Below are positions 1-9,925 of a stretch of DNA of 64,000 nt, in pieces. How positions within the stretch are numbered: position 1 is the stretch's first letter; each line of letters starts with the position of its first letter. The stretch is from positions 3,720,001-3,784,000 of the forward strand of contig NZ_CP124836.1 of the NCBI RefSeq assembly GCF_029964055.1, read 5' to 3'. Origin of the DNA: Arthrobacter sp. EM1 (GTDB lineage Bacteria; Actinomycetota; Actinomycetes; Actinomycetales; Micrococcaceae). The position numbers were made by a program, and so were the translations under genes. A model generated the notes under the pieces. It did no database searches, was not told where the DNA came from, and saw nothing but the letters and a program-made list of their open reading frames with translations.

Positions 1-43
1 CGCCCCAGATATAGTCGCCCCCGCATCTACACAGGAGTTATTG

Positions 44-595
44 GTGGATTCAAACGACGTCCAGGCAGATCTTAAGCACGTTCTGTACTCCAAGGAGCAG
101 ATCCAGACCCGGATCACCGAACTGGCTGCCCAGATCGACAAGGACTATGAAGGCCGCGATCTGCTGATCGTCGGCGTGCTCAAGGGCGCAGTGATGGTCA
201 TGGCCGACCTCGCCCGCGCACTCCACAGCCACGTTTCGATGGACTGGATGGCCGTCTCGTCCTACGGCTCCGGCACGCAGTCCTCCGGCGTGGTCCGCAT
301 CCTCAAAGACCTGGACACGGACCTCATGGGCAAGGACGTCCTGATCGTCGAGGACATCATCGACTCCGGCCTGACCCTGTCCTGGCTCAAAACCAACCTG
401 GAATCCCGTGGCACGGCCTCCGTGGAAATCTGCACCGCATTCCGCAAGCCCACGGCTTTGAAGGTCCAGATCGACGTCAAGTACGTCGGCTATGACATCC
501 CCAACGAGTTCGTGGTCGGTTACGGCCTGGACTACGCCGAGAAGTACCGGAACCTGGACTTCGTCGGAACGCTCGCGCCGCACGTCTACGAGTAG
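44..595 (+). CDS. hpt: hypoxanthine phosphoribosyltransferase
   Basis: Cytosolic purine salvage enzyme that joins hypoxanthine or guanine to PRPP, giving IMP or GMP. The 183-residue product has the PRPP-binding signature VEDIIDSGLT at residues 102-111 and the usual family length. The GTG at 44 was chosen because AGGAG (33-37) lies 6 nt upstream. The in-frame TTG at 41 would leave only 3 nt. It is the first gene of the window, so anything upstream (tilS is the common partner in actinobacteria) is not visible. ftsH follows about 200 bp downstream, the normal actinobacterial order. Confidence 0.95.
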   Translation: MDSNDVQADLKHVLYSKEQIQTRITELAAQIDKDYEGRDLLIVGVLKGAVMVMADLARALHSHVSMDWMAVSSYGSGTQSSGVVRILKDLDTDLMGKDVLIVEDIIDSGLTLSWLKTNLESRGTASVEICTAFRKPTALKVQIDVKYVGYDIPNEFVVGYGLDYAEKYRNLDFVGTLAPHVYE

Positions 596-795
596 CACAC
601 CGACGCTGGGGACACCGCAAAGCTCCGCCCCGGGCCCGGCCATCCCCGGCCCCGCTACGCCCTCAGGGAACTTTTGCACTTCACCGTGCGTGAGCTACAG
701 CGACGGTGTATAGCTAGAAGCTGACGCAGCACCACACGCGCGCAGATCGGTCGCCGTGCAGCACTACCAGGAGGGACGGGGCCTGCCCCGCACAG

Positions 796-2862
796 ATGAA
801 AGCTAAGAGTTTCTTCAAGGGCCCCGGCATCTGGATTGTCGTTGTAGTTGGCATGCTCCTGCTGGCCTTTGCCACCCTTTCACCGGGCGGCGCGGCCCGG
901 ATCGACACCGACAAGGGCCTCGCGCTGCTGACCGACGGTGGCAAGGTTGAACAGGCGAAGATCTTCGACGCGGAAAACCGCGTGGACCTGATCCTGAAGG
1001 ACAACCTGCAGGTTGACGGGCAGGACAAGGGCAAGAACATCCAGTTCTACTACGTCAATGCCCGCGCCGCCGACGTCGTTAAAGCCGTAACGGACTCCCG
1101 CCCGCCCAGCGGCTACACCGACCAGCCGGTCGAGAACAACTGGTTCGCCGGACTGTTCTCCCTCCTGATCCCGGTTATCCTGCTCGGCGTCCTGTTCTGG
1201 TTCCTGCTCTCCCGCATGCAGGGCGGCGGCTCCAAGGTGATGCAGTTTGGCAAGTCCAAGGCCAAGCTGGTGAACAAGGACATGCCGCAGGTCACCTTCG
1301 GCGACGTCGCCGGAGCTGACGAGGCCGTCGAGGAACTCGAAGAAATCAAGGAGTTCCTCCAGGAGCCGGCGAAGTTCCAGGCCGTTGGCGCCAAGATCCC
1401 CAAAGGCGTGCTGCTCTACGGTCCGCCCGGAACCGGCAAGACCCTGTTGGCCCGCGCCGTTGCCGGCGAGGCCGGGGTGCCGTTCTTCTCGATCTCCGGT
1501 TCCGATTTTGTTGAGATGTTCGTCGGCGTCGGCGCTTCCCGCGTCCGTGACCTGTTCGAGCAGGCCAAGGCAAATGCGCCGGCCATCATTTTCGTGGACG
1601 AGATCGACGCCGTCGGACGCCACCGCGGTGCCGGCATCGGCGGCGGCAACGACGAACGCGAGCAAACCCTCAACCAGCTGCTGGTCGAGATGGACGGCTT
1701 TGACGTTAAGACCAATGTCATCCTGATCGCCGCCACCAACCGGCCCGACGTCCTGGACCCGGCACTGCTGCGGCCGGGACGCTTTGACCGCCAGATCTCC
1801 GTCGAGGCCCCGGACCTGATCGGCCGTGACCAGATCCTGCAGGTCCATGCCAAGGGCAAGCCGATGGCTCCCGGCGTCGACCTGAGGGCCGTGGCCAAAA
1901 AGACCCCCGGCTACACCGGCGCTGACCTGGCCAACGTCCTTAACGAGGCCGCCCTGCTGACGGCCCGCTCGAATGCCAACCTCATTGACGACCGCGCCCT
2001 GGACGAAGCCATTGACCGTGTAATGGCCGGTCCGCAGAAGCGCAGCCGCGTGATGAAGGAACACGAACGCAAGGTCACGGCCTACCACGAAGGCGGCCAC
2101 GCCCTGGTGGCGGCGGCGCTGCGGAATTCCGCTCCGGTCACCAAGATCACCATTTTGCCCCGCGGCCGTGCCCTGGGCTACACCATGGTGGTTCCGGAGA
2201 ATGACAAGTACTCCGTGACCCGCAACGAACTGCTCGACCAGATGGCTTATGCCATGGGCGGCCGCGTCGCGGAGGAACTCGTCTTCCACGACCCGTCCAC
2301 CGGGGCGTCCAATGACATCGAAAAGGCCACCGGCATCGCCCGCAAAATGGTCACCGAGTTCGGCATGAGCGAACGGGTCGGAGCAGTGCGCCTGGGCCAG
2401 GGCGGCGGCGAACCGTTTCTGGGCCGCGACGCCGGACACGAGCGCAACTACTCGGACCAGATCGCCTACATCGTCGACGAGGAAGTCCGCCGCCTGATCG
2501 AGGGCGCGCACGACGAGGCTTACGCCATCCTGATCGAGAACCGCGACGTCCTGGACCAGTTGGCCCTTGAACTGCTGGAACGCGAAACGTTGAACCAGGC
2601 GGAAATCGCACAGGTCTTCACCAACATCCGCAAGCGTGATTTCCGTGAGATCTGGCTCTCCAAGGAAACCCGCCCGATCCAGGACGTCGGCCCGGTGGAG
2701 TCCCGCCGGGAGAAGGCAGAACGCGAAGCGCAGGAAGAGGCCAAGGAAGCCCGGCTCGAGGAACCGCTGGACACCTTCCCGCCGCACGCCCAAGGCGTCC
2801 CCGGACAGGAGCCGTTCCAGGGCGGTGTAACGGATCTCGGGCCTGACGGCCATCCCGGCTAG
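796..2862 (+). CDS. ftsH: ATP-dependent zinc metalloprotease FtsH
   Basis: Membrane-anchored AAA+ protease that degrades misfolded membrane proteins and short-lived regulators. Visible features are an N-terminal membrane segment (about residues 11-28), a second one (about 117-140), Walker A GPPGTGKT at 209-216, the Walker B/FVDEID region about 50 residues later, and the zinc-binding HEGGH at 431-435. The charged C-terminal tail of about 60 residues is common in this group. At 688 residues it is full length. AGGAGG (769-774) is about 21 nt from the ATG, longer than ideal, but MKAK followed by a hydrophobic helix is the conserved N-terminus. folE starts 9 nt after the stop, so cotranscription is likely. 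Confidence 0.97.
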   Translation: MKAKSFFKGPGIWIVVVVGMLLLAFATLSPGGAARIDTDKGLALLTDGGKVEQAKIFDAENRVDLILKDNLQVDGQDKGKNIQFYYVNARAADVVKAVTDSRPPSGYTDQPVENNWFAGLFSLLIPVILLGVLFWFLLSRMQGGGSKVMQFGKSKAKLVNKDMPQVTFGDVAGADEAVEELEEIKEFLQEPAKFQAVGAKIPKGVLLYGPPGTGKTLLARAVAGEAGVPFFSISGSDFVEMFVGVGASRVRDLFEQAKANAPAIIFVDEIDAVGRHRGAGIGGGNDEREQTLNQLLVEMDGFDVKTNVILIAATNRPDVLDPALLRPGRFDRQISVEAPDLIGRDQILQVHAKGKPMAPGVDLRAVAKKTPGYTGADLANVLNEAALLTARSNANLIDDRALDEAIDRVMAGPQKRSRVMKEHERKVTAYHEGGHALVAAALRNSAPVTKITILPRGRALGYTMVVPENDKYSVTRNELLDQMAYAMGGRVAEELVFHDPSTGASNDIEKATGIARKMVTEFGMSERVGAVRLGQGGGEPFLGRDAGHERNYSDQIAYIVDEEVRRLIEGAHDEAYAILIENRDVLDQLALELLERETLNQAEIAQVFTNIRKRDFREIWLSKETRPIQDVGPVESRREKAEREAQEEAKEARLEEPLDTFPPHAQGVPGQEPFQGGVTDLGPDGHPG

Positions 2863-2871
2863 GCTTCTTCA

Positions 2872-3513
2872 GTGACTTCTTTCTTCAATGACGACGACGC
2901 TCCCGCCACCGGCTCTTTGGTGGCGGGAGCCTCAGCCGCTGTCCCCGCCGTTGTGGACCAAGCCCGGATTGAGGCGGCCGTCCGCGAAATCCTGTTGGCC
3001 ATCGGCGAGGACCCGGACCGCAGCGGCCTCATTGACACGCCGAAACGGGTCGCCAAGGCGTACACCGAGATTTTCGCCGGACTTCACCATGACCCGGCAG
3101 AGATTCTCGCCACAACCTTCGACCTGGACCACGAGGAACTGGTCCTGGTCAAGGACATCCCGTTCTACTCCACCTGCGAGCACCATCTGGTGCCGTTCCA
3201 CGGGGTGGCCCATGTGGGCTACATCCCCTCCCACGACGGGAAGGTGACCGGGCTGAGCAAATTGGCGCGGCTGGTGGACATGTTCGCCCGCCGCCCCCAG
3301 GTCCAGGAACGCCTCACCACCCAGATCGTCGAGGCCCTCGTCACCCACCTCAAGCCGCGCGGCGCAATCGTCGTCGTCGAATGCGAACACCTCTGCATGT
3401 CCATGCGCGGCATCCGCAAGCCCGGTGCCAGGACCGTCACCAGTGCGGTACGCGGGCAACTCCATGACCCGGCCACCCGCGCCGAAGCCATGAGCCTCAT
3501 TATCGGAAGGTAA
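2872..3513 (+). CDS. folE: GTP cyclohydrolase I
   Basis: Catalyses the first step of tetrahydrofolate synthesis, GTP to 7,8-dihydroneopterin triphosphate. The 213-residue protein carries the zinc-site motif CEHH at 102-105 and the second cysteine motif CEHLC at 171-175. The N-terminal 30 residues are Ala-rich and variable. It begins with GTG 9 nt after ftsH and is followed 11 nt later by folP, making it the first gene of a folE-folP-folB-folK operon. Confidence 0.97.
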   Translation: MTSFFNDDDAPATGSLVAGASAAVPAVVDQARIEAAVREILLAIGEDPDRSGLIDTPKRVAKAYTEIFAGLHHDPAEILATTFDLDHEELVLVKDIPFYSTCEHHLVPFHGVAHVGYIPSHDGKVTGLSKLARLVDMFARRPQVQERLTTQIVEALVTHLKPRGAIVVVECEHLCMSMRGIRKPGARTVTSAVRGQLHDPATRAEAMSLIIGR

Positions 3514-3524
3514 CACCACAGACA

Positions 3525-4466
3525 ATGGACTCCCTAGCTGCAGCCCCCGGAACCGGACCGGCGACGTCGCCCCTGCCAGTAGTGCGCAAGGCACGCCGCG
3601 CGGCAACATTCGAAGCCCTGCCCACTGACCGGACACTGCTGATGGCCATCCTGAATGTCACCCCGGACTCCTTCAGCGACGGCGGCCAGCACGCCACCGC
3701 CGACACCGCCATCGCCGCCGGGCTGCGGATGTTCTACGCCGGCGCGGACATCATCGATGTCGGCGGCGAGTCCACCCGCCCGGGAGCCACCGAAGTGGAG
3801 CCCGACGAGGAGCAGCGGCGGGTGCTTCCAGTCATCGCCGCCCTGGCGAAGGCCGGGGCGCTGGTCAGCATCGATACCACCCACGCCGCCACCGCTGCCG
3901 CGGCGCTGCAGGCAGGCGCCGTCATCATCAACGACGTCTCCGGCCTGAGCATTGAACCCGAAATGGCCGAACTCGTGGCACGCAGCAAGGCTCCCTACGT
4001 CCTCACACACCGCCGGGGCACAGCGGGCACAATGGACACGCTGACGGACTACGGAAACGTGGCTGCGGACGTCGCCGCGGAACTGGCGGGCGTCCGGGAC
4101 AAGCTCTACGCCGCAGGTGTCAGCCCGGAGCAGATCATCGTTGATCCGGGCCTGGGCTTCTCCAAGACCGACGCGCAGAACTGGGAGCTGCTGCAGAACC
4201 TCGACGTGCTGCAGGCCATGGGTCATAAGGTCCTTGTCGCCGCCTCCCGCAAACGCTTCCTGGGCAGCCTCCTGTCCGTCGCCGGCAAGTCCGCCCCGCC
4301 GGCCGAACGCGACGCGGCCACCGCTGCGGTCACCGCCATCAGCGCCTCCCGCGGCGCCTGGGCTGTCCGCGTGCACGACGTCGGGCCCAGCCTCGATGCT
4401 GTCAAGGTCGCCGCCGGGATGAGCCCGGCAGATGGCCGCGCAGTACCCGCCGCCGGCGATAACTGA
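3525..4466 (+). CDS. folP: dihydropteroate synthase
   Basis: Condenses p-aminobenzoate with hydroxymethyl-dihydropterin pyrophosphate to dihydropteroate; this is the sulfonamide target. Both family signatures are present: NVTPDSF at residues 44-50 and DVGGESTRPG at 78-87. The 313-residue protein is about 30 residues longer than typical enzymes because of a basic N-terminal extension before the TIM barrel. It sits between folE and folB with 11-14 nt gaps. Confidence 0.96.
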   Translation: MDSLAAAPGTGPATSPLPVVRKARRAATFEALPTDRTLLMAILNVTPDSFSDGGQHATADTAIAAGLRMFYAGADIIDVGGESTRPGATEVEPDEEQRRVLPVIAALAKAGALVSIDTTHAATAAAALQAGAVIINDVSGLSIEPEMAELVARSKAPYVLTHRRGTAGTMDTLTDYGNVAADVAAELAGVRDKLYAAGVSPEQIIVDPGLGFSKTDAQNWELLQNLDVLQAMGHKVLVAASRKRFLGSLLSVAGKSAPPAERDAATAAVTAISASRGAWAVRVHDVGPSLDAVKVAAGMSPADGRAVPAAGDN

Positions 4467-4480
4467 ACCGGAAAGCCACC

Positions 4481-4849
4481 ATGGACCAGATCACGCTGAG
4501 CGGCGTCACCGCCGTCGGCCACCACGGAGTGTTTGATTTCGAGCGGCGCGACGGCCAGCCGTTCGTCGTCGATGCCGTGCTGCACCTGGATTTCAGCCGC
4601 GCGGCACGTTCCGACGACGTGCTGGACACGGCGCACTACGGTGAAGTGGCGGAGTGCATCCGGACCTGGATCGCGGGGGAGCCGCTGAACCTGATCGAGG
4701 CACTCGCCGTCCGGATCGCCGAGGACGTGCTGCAGAAGTTCCCCGTGGCAGCAGTGGAAATCACTGTGCACAAACCCGAGGCGCCCATCGAGGTCGCATT
4801 CGGTGATGTCTCCGTCAGCGTGCGCCGGAGCCGGCAGGACCAACAATGA
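4481..4849 (+). CDS. folB: dihydroneopterin aldolase
   Basis: Converts dihydroneopterin to 6-hydroxymethyl-dihydropterin. The 122-residue protein has the family N-terminus ITLSGVTAVGHHGVFDFER and normal length. The stop codon overlaps the folK start by 4 bp, which indicates translational coupling of two consecutive pathway steps. Confidence 0.95.
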   Translation: MDQITLSGVTAVGHHGVFDFERRDGQPFVVDAVLHLDFSRAARSDDVLDTAHYGEVAECIRTWIAGEPLNLIEALAVRIAEDVLQKFPVAAVEITVHKPEAPIEVAFGDVSVSVRRSRQDQQ

Positions 4850-5373
4850 GCTACACGCGGGCTGTGCTTGCGCTCGGCAGCAACCTGGGGGCGCGCAGCG
4901 ACACCCTTTCGGCAGCCGTCGCGGACATCGTCGACCCGCCGGAGGTCCGCCTCCTGGCCATTTCGCCGATCGTCCAGACCAAAGCAGTCGGCGGTCCGCC
5001 GGACCAGCCGGATTTCCTCAATATGGTGATGACGGTGGAGACCACATTGACACCCGGTGAGCTGCTGCGGCACTGCCACGCTGTGGAACAAAAGCACCTC
5101 CGGGTCCGCGACGTGCGCTGGGGCCCCCGCACCCTCGACGTGGACATCATCACGTACGGGGAGCTGGCCAGTTCCGACCCGGAGCTCACCCTTCCGCACC
5201 CGCGTGCCGCCCAGCGGGCCTTTGTACTCTTCCCGTGGTCGCTTATCGACCCTGCCGCCGAGTTGGACGGCCAACGCGTCGGCGAGCTAGCGGCCAAAGC
5301 CCCCGATTTCCCCGACCTCATTCCCTTCGACGGCTTCGACACCCTCCACCCCGCGGCCGGAGCAAGCGAATGA
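4846..5373 (+). CDS. folK: 2-amino-4-hydroxy-6-hydroxymethyldihydropteridine diphosphokinase
   Basis: Transfers pyrophosphate from ATP to 6-hydroxymethyl-dihydropterin, making the FolP substrate. The N-terminal LALGSNLG, the RWGPRTLDVDI signature (roughly residues 90-100) and the LPHPRA motif are all present in 175 residues. It overlaps folB by 4 bp and the next gene by 4 bp or 1 bp (ATGATGA junction), so four folate genes and the DUF3180 gene behave as one unit. Confidence 0.96.
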   Translation: MSYTRAVLALGSNLGARSDTLSAAVADIVDPPEVRLLAISPIVQTKAVGGPPDQPDFLNMVMTVETTLTPGELLRHCHAVEQKHLRVRDVRWGPRTLDVDIITYGELASSDPELTLPHPRAAQRAFVLFPWSLIDPAAELDGQRVGELAAKAPDFPDLIPFDGFDTLHPAAGASE

Positions 5374-5894
5374 TGAAGCTGACCAGCCCCCTGGTGCTGT
5401 CCCTCATCGGCGTGGCCGTAGGGGTCCTGGGCTGGCTGGCCGCCCTGCTGACGACCCGTTACAGCCTGAACACCCCCGTCCTGCCGCTCACCGGGCTCAT
5501 CACGATGGCCGTGATCGTGGTGCTCACCATCGTGCTGGGCGTCCGGGTGCTGCGCTGGCGCAACGGCAACAAAAAGAGAATGCTTAATCCCATCCTGGCG
5601 GCGTGGACCCTCGTCCTCGCGCAGGCCTGCGCGTATACCGGCAGCGTCCTGCTGGGCTGGCACGCAGGGATCTTCATTGACCAGCTGCGCCTTTGGAACC
5701 TCCGCAGCGACCAGACGCTCGCGTGGCAGGCCGTGGCCATGGCCGGCGGCGGCCTGGCGATGATCGTCGTTGGCCTGGTCGTGGAACGGTTCTGCCGGAT
5801 ACCGCCCGAGGACGGCGACGGCGGATCAGCCCCGGGCGTCCGGGAAAAGCGCAAGCCGACGGCGGAAGGCGAATATGCCTACCGAGGCGATTGA
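5370..5894 (+). CDS. DUF3180 family membrane protein
   Basis: Predicted integral membrane protein of 174 residues with about four hydrophobic helices (near residues 5-25, 33-55, 77-98 and 118-140) and a charged cytoplasmic tail. Genes of this family sit directly after folK in many actinobacteria; the function is unknown to me. The start is ATG 5370 (or the adjacent ATG 5373), overlapping the folK stop, so translation is coupled. The next gene begins 20 bp before this one ends. Confidence 0.85.
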   Translation: MMKLTSPLVLSLIGVAVGVLGWLAALLTTRYSLNTPVLPLTGLITMAVIVVLTIVLGVRVLRWRNGNKKRMLNPILAAWTLVLAQACAYTGSVLLGWHAGIFIDQLRLWNLRSDQTLAWQAVAMAGGGLAMIVVGLVVERFCRIPPEDGDGGSAPGVREKRKPTAEGEYAYRGD

Positions 5895-6387
5895 CCCGCC
5901 GGGCATCACCTGGTTACGGGTCTCCCCGAAATATGTGACCGTGCGGCGCGCCGGCTGGGCCGCGGCGAACCTACTTGTTGTCGCTCTGCTGTGCCTCCCC
6001 CTCGTTCTCATCCGCAATGGCTGGTGGCCGTCCTTCCCGCTCTGGCTTGCCATCGCCGTCCCGGCCGTGGTCCTGGTCCTGGCCCTGTGCAGGTTCCTGC
6101 TCATTCCCCGCCAGGTCCAGGCCATCGGCTACGCCGAGCGTGACGATGACCTGCTCATCCGCCGCGGCATCTTCTTCCAGCGCACCCTCGTGGTTCCTTA
6201 CGGCCGGATGCAATACGTGGACATCGGCGCCGGACCGTTGGAACGCGGGCTGGGACTGTGCACGCTGAAACTCCACACCGCCTCCCCGGGTACCCGCGCG
6301 GAGATCCCGGGGCTGCCCGCCGCCGAGGGCGCCCGGCTGCGCGAGCAGCTTTCCGCGCGCGGTGAAGCCCGGCTGGCCGGGCTGTGA
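5875..6387 (+). CDS. PH domain-containing membrane protein (DUF304/bPH2 type, YdbS-like)
   Basis: A 170-residue protein with two adjacent membrane helices (about residues 27-45 and 50-70) followed by a bacterial PH-2 domain, including the LVVPYGRMQYVDIGAGPLER stretch typical of the family. The Bacillus relatives YdbS and YdbT act together at the membrane. ATG 5875 has a GGAAGG-type ribosome site and overlaps the DUF3180 gene by 20 bp. The partner protein follows immediately. Confidence 0.85.
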   Translation: MPTEAIDPPGITWLRVSPKYVTVRRAGWAAANLLVVALLCLPLVLIRNGWWPSFPLWLAIAVPAVVLVLALCRFLLIPRQVQAIGYAERDDDLLIRRGIFFQRTLVVPYGRMQYVDIGAGPLERGLGLCTLKLHTASPGTRAEIPGLPAAEGARLREQLSARGEARLAGL

Positions 6388-6397
6388 CGGTATCGCG

Positions 6398-7960
6398 GTG
6401 AAATCCGGTGTGCCCGCGGGAACGTCCGCCGGCGCCGATACCGAAACGCCCGGGCCCCGGTGGCTGCGTGTGCACCCGGCGTCGCCGTTCGTGCGGGGCT
6501 GGGTGGCGCTGGCCGCCATCGGGTTCTTCTTTTTCCGGGACACCTTCGAACGGCTGCTCCAGGGCGGACCCCTGATCGATGACAGGTTCACCGGCCGGGC
6601 TCCGTGGCTGCTGCTCGGCGGCGGCGTGCTGGTGCTTCTGACCGTGCTCGGATACGTCCTGAGCTGGTACTTCACCCGCTATCAGGTGGCCGAAGGCTAC
6701 GTCCGGCTCAACACGGGATTCCTCTTCAAACAGCAGCGGCAGGCGCGCCTGGACCGGGTCCAGGCAATCGATATTGTGCAGCCGTTGCTGGCCAGGTTGT
6801 TCGGGCTGGCCGAGCTAAAGTTCGACGTGGCCGACGCCGGCGAGTCGGCGGTGCGCCTGGCTTTCCTGCGCGTGGACGAGGCGCGGCAGCTGCGGGCCAC
6901 TATCCTGGCCAGTGCCTCCGCCCCGGCGCGAAACCCCGCTGACCTTGCCGGCCCGGAGGCCGTGGCCGCCGAAGCGCCGGAACACGCCGTACTCACGGTC
7001 CCGCCGGGGCGCCTGGTGGGGTCCCTGATCCTGAGCGAGCAGACCGTCTTTGTGCTGGCCGGCGGCGCGGGGTCCGTGGTGCTCTCGGCGCTCACGGAGA
7101 ACCGCAGCTTCTACCTCTTCCTGATTCCGGCCGCGCTGGGCATGGCGGCAGCGTACTGGAACTCCGTCACCCGCGGCTACAACTTCACCGCAGCCATTTC
7201 CCCGGACGGGATCCGGTTGCGCTACGGCCTGCTGGATACGCAGGCCCAGACCCTTCCGCCGGGCCGGATCCAGGCACTGCGGGTCAGCCAGCCGCCGCTC
7301 TGGCGCTTCTTCGGCTGGTACCGGATCCACGTCAACGTCGCCGGTTACGGCGCCGCGGCGGACAACGGCGAGGGCTCTTCACGGAGCACGCTCCTGCCGG
7401 TGGGGACCTTTCCGGAGGTGCTCACCATCCTCTCCCTGGTCCTTCCCGACCCGGGCACCCCGGACCCGGCGGGCATATTCACCGCCGGAGCCAACGGCCG
7501 CTCCGGCCCGGCCGCGGCCGGGCCGGCTCCCGGCACCGACGACGGCGGCTTTGTCACCACCCCGCGGCGCGCCCGGCTGCTGGCCCCCCTGGGCTGGCGG
7601 CGCAACGGTTTCGCCGCCACCGACACGGCCCTGCTGATCCGTTCGGGCCGCTGGTGGCGGCACCTTGTTATCGTTCCGCACCAGCGCACCCAATCGATGG
7701 CGCTTGAGCAGGGCCCCCTGGCCAGGCGCTTCCGGGTGGCGGACCTGGTCCTGCATACCACCGCCGGACCCGTCTCGCCGCGGCTGATCCAGGCCGGCCT
7801 GGACGAGGCGCGTGCCCTCCTCGACGCCCAGGCGGCACGGGCCCGGGCCGCCCGCCGGCGTCAGACCAGCGAGCACTGGCTGGAGCAGGTCCGCCCGCCC
7901 GCCGCTGAACGCCCCCACACCGAAGAACCCAACAGGCAGGAAGACCGGAAGCATGGCTAA
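6398..7960 (+). CDS. PH domain-containing membrane protein with repeated bPH2 domains (YdbT-like)
   Basis: About 520 residues with several membrane helix pairs alternating with bPH2 (DUF304) domains; repeats of the R-x-Q-A-x-x-(I/L) motif (ARLDRVQAIDIVQP, PPGRIQALRVSQP, VPHQRTQSMALEQG) mark three copies. It probably pairs with the preceding small PH protein in the membrane. The start is uncertain: GTG 6398 is listed, but the upstream GTG at 6362 (26 bp overlap) and GTG 6410 are also open, and none has a strong ribosome site. The last 8 bp overlap the next gene. Confidence 0.85.
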   Translation: MKSGVPAGTSAGADTETPGPRWLRVHPASPFVRGWVALAAIGFFFFRDTFERLLQGGPLIDDRFTGRAPWLLLGGGVLVLLTVLGYVLSWYFTRYQVAEGYVRLNTGFLFKQQRQARLDRVQAIDIVQPLLARLFGLAELKFDVADAGESAVRLAFLRVDEARQLRATILASASAPARNPADLAGPEAVAAEAPEHAVLTVPPGRLVGSLILSEQTVFVLAGGAGSVVLSALTENRSFYLFLIPAALGMAAAYWNSVTRGYNFTAAISPDGIRLRYGLLDTQAQTLPPGRIQALRVSQPPLWRFFGWYRIHVNVAGYGAAADNGEGSSRSTLLPVGTFPEVLTILSLVLPDPGTPDPAGIFTAGANGRSGPAAAGPAPGTDDGGFVTTPRRARLLAPLGWRRNGFAATDTALLIRSGRWWRHLVIVPHQRTQSMALEQGPLARRFRVADLVLHTTAGPVSPRLIQAGLDEARALLDAQAARARAARRRQTSEHWLEQVRPPAAERPHTEEPNRQEDRKHG

Positions 7961-8873
7961 ACCAGGACGTCTCGGCATCGGAATCATCGGCGCCGGCAAA
8001 GTTGGCGCTGTCCTCGGGGCGGCTCTGCGCGGCGCCGAGCACGCCGTCATCGGAGTCTCGGCGGTCTCCGACGCCAGCCGCGAACGCGCCGAAGCCCTGC
8101 TTCCCGGTGTCCCCGTCCTGGAAGTGCGGGACATCGTCGAACGCGCCGAACTGGTGCTCCTGGCCGTCCCCGACGATGCCCTGGGCCCGCTTGTGGAAGG
8201 CCTGGCGAAGCTCGGCGCCTGGCAGCCCGGGCAGCTCGTGGCACACACCTCCGGCCGGTTCGGCGTCGGGATCCTGCATCCTGTCCGCGCCGTTGGCGCC
8301 ATCCCGTTGGCATTGCACCCTGCCATGACCTTCACCGGCATGAGCCTGGACCTGACCCGGCTGCTGGACTGCACCTTCGGTGTTACCGCGGATGCTGCCA
8401 TGCTGCCCATTGCTCAGGCCCTTGTAGTGGAGATGGGCGCGGAGCCCGTTGCCATCGCCGAGGCGGACCGCACGCTCTACCACGCTGCCCTGGCGCACGG
8501 CTCAAACCACCTCGTCACCTTGGTGGCACAGTCCTCGCAACTGCTCCGGGAGGTCGGCGTCGAGGCCCCCGAACGAATGCTGGGGCCACTGCTGCGGGCA
8601 ACCCTGGAGAACGCGCTCGCCTCAGGCGAATCGGCACTGACCGGGCCGGTGGTCCGCGGTGATGTGGGCACCGTGGCGGCACACGCCGAGTCCTTGCGGG
8701 AGCACGACGGCGGCGCGGGCGGAGATATTCTGGAGGCGTACCTGGCCATGGCCCGGGCGACGGCCCGCCGGGCAGGACGCCGGGGACTGCTGAAGCCGGA
8801 GCAACTCGGCGGCATCGCACACGCACTTGAAGGTTCCGGCGGCGATGACGAAAACCCTACGGAAGGTCCATAA
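7953..8873 (+). CDS. Rossmann-like and DUF2520 domain protein
   Basis: A 306-residue protein with an N-terminal dinucleotide-binding fold ([11 protein letters not shown] near residues 8-18) and a helical DUF2520 C-terminal domain, an arrangement resembling ketopantoate reductase or F420-dependent NADP reductases. It lies just before panC, as in many actinobacteria, so a role in pantothenate or related redox metabolism is a reasonable inference but not proven. ATG 7953 lies inside the end of the upstream gene. Confidence 0.85.
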   Translation: MAKPGRLGIGIIGAGKVGAVLGAALRGAEHAVIGVSAVSDASRERAEALLPGVPVLEVRDIVERAELVLLAVPDDALGPLVEGLAKLGAWQPGQLVAHTSGRFGVGILHPVRAVGAIPLALHPAMTFTGMSLDLTRLLDCTFGVTADAAMLPIAQALVVEMGAEPVAIAEADRTLYHAALAHGSNHLVTLVAQSSQLLREVGVEAPERMLGPLLRATLENALASGESALTGPVVRGDVGTVAAHAESLREHDGGAGGDILEAYLAMARATARRAGRRGLLKPEQLGGIAHALEGSGGDDENPTEGP

Positions 8874-8874
8874 T

Positions 8875-9774
8875 TTGGCGATTCAACTCGTGACTACGGC
8901 TGCGCAGCTCCGGGCCGAGAGCGCCCGCCTGCTCCGCGCGAAAGGCGGCTCCTCACAGGGCCTGGTGCCCACCATGGGTGCACTGCATGAGGGCCATGCC
9001 GAGCTGGCGCGCACCGCCGTCGAACAAAACGACGTGGCGGTGGTGAGTATTTTCGTGAACCCGCTGCAGTTCGGCGAAGCCGTGGACCTTGAGCGGTACC
9101 CCCGCACCCTGGACGCGGACCTGGCGCTCCTGAATGCCGTCGGCGTGGACCTGGTCTTCGCTCCGGAGGTGCAGGAGGTCTATCCCGGCGGGGAACCGCT
9201 GGTAAGGATCAGCGCCGGGCCAATAGCCGGCAAGTGGGAGGGCGCCTCCCGCCCGGGGCACTTCGACGGCGCCCTGACGGTTGTGGCCAAGCTGCTGCAC
9301 TTCGGACTGCCGGGTGCCTCCGGCGGAATGGAGCTGCCGGCGTACCGGGCGTACTTTGGTCAAAAAGATGCCCAGCAACTGGCCCTGGTCCAGCGCATGG
9401 TGGCGGACTTGAACTTCCCGGTGCAGATCGTAGCGGTGCCGATTGTGCGCTCGGCGGACGGGTTGGCGCTCTCGAGCCGCAACCGTTTCCTCTCTGCTGC
9501 GGAACGCGAGGCGGCCCTGGTGCTCTCGCGGGCCCTGCGGCTGATCGAGGACCGGGCCAACGCCAACCAGCCGCTGGACCTTGAGTCCGCAAGGGCGCTG
9601 GTGGAGTCCCAGCCGCTTGTCGAACTGGACTACTTCGAAGTGGTGGATCCGCTCACACTCGAACCGCTGGCCGAAAACTGCCGGGACACCCCGTTCCGCG
9701 GCGAGGCCTTGGCGATCATCGCGGCCACAGCCGGCCCGGTCCGGCTGATCGACAATGTTCCGCTGAACTCCTGA
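8875..9774 (+). CDS. panC: pantothenate synthetase (pantoate-beta-alanine ligase)
   Basis: ATP-dependent ligase making pantothenate from pantoate and beta-alanine. The 299-residue protein has the nucleotidyltransferase HEGH (HxGH) motif at residues 38-41, the [10 protein letters not shown] region, and SSRNRFLS, which replaces KMSKS in this family. The TTG start at 8875 is supported by GGAAGG 8 nt upstream (8861-8866) and by lying 1 nt after the preceding stop. Earlier in-frame starts would run into the upstream gene. Confidence 0.95.
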   Translation: MAIQLVTTAAQLRAESARLLRAKGGSSQGLVPTMGALHEGHAELARTAVEQNDVAVVSIFVNPLQFGEAVDLERYPRTLDADLALLNAVGVDLVFAPEVQEVYPGGEPLVRISAGPIAGKWEGASRPGHFDGALTVVAKLLHFGLPGASGGMELPAYRAYFGQKDAQQLALVQRMVADLNFPVQIVAVPIVRSADGLALSSRNRFLSAAEREAALVLSRALRLIEDRANANQPLDLESARALVESQPLVELDYFEVVDPLTLEPLAENCRDTPFRGEALAIIAATAGPVRLIDNVPLNS

Positions 9775-9925
9775 CCCGCACCCCGCCGCCCCCCTGCGTT
9801 GTATGACCGGTCCCAGGAGTTAACCCCACGGCCGGGAATTACCGGGGCGGATCGCGGGTTGGCAACTAAGGCAGCGGCCACAAGCCGCAGCAGCACCCCC
9901 GTCAAAAACTCCCCGAGGGAACACC

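Noticed and set aside
674..714. Promoter for ftsH with TTGCAC and TATAGC
   Set aside because: The two elements are about 29 bp apart, too far for a normal promoter.
880..2853. A 657-codon open frame antisense to ftsH
   Set aside because: It mirrors the codon structure of a certain gene, has no recognisable domain and no ribosome site; typical of high-GC antisense frames.
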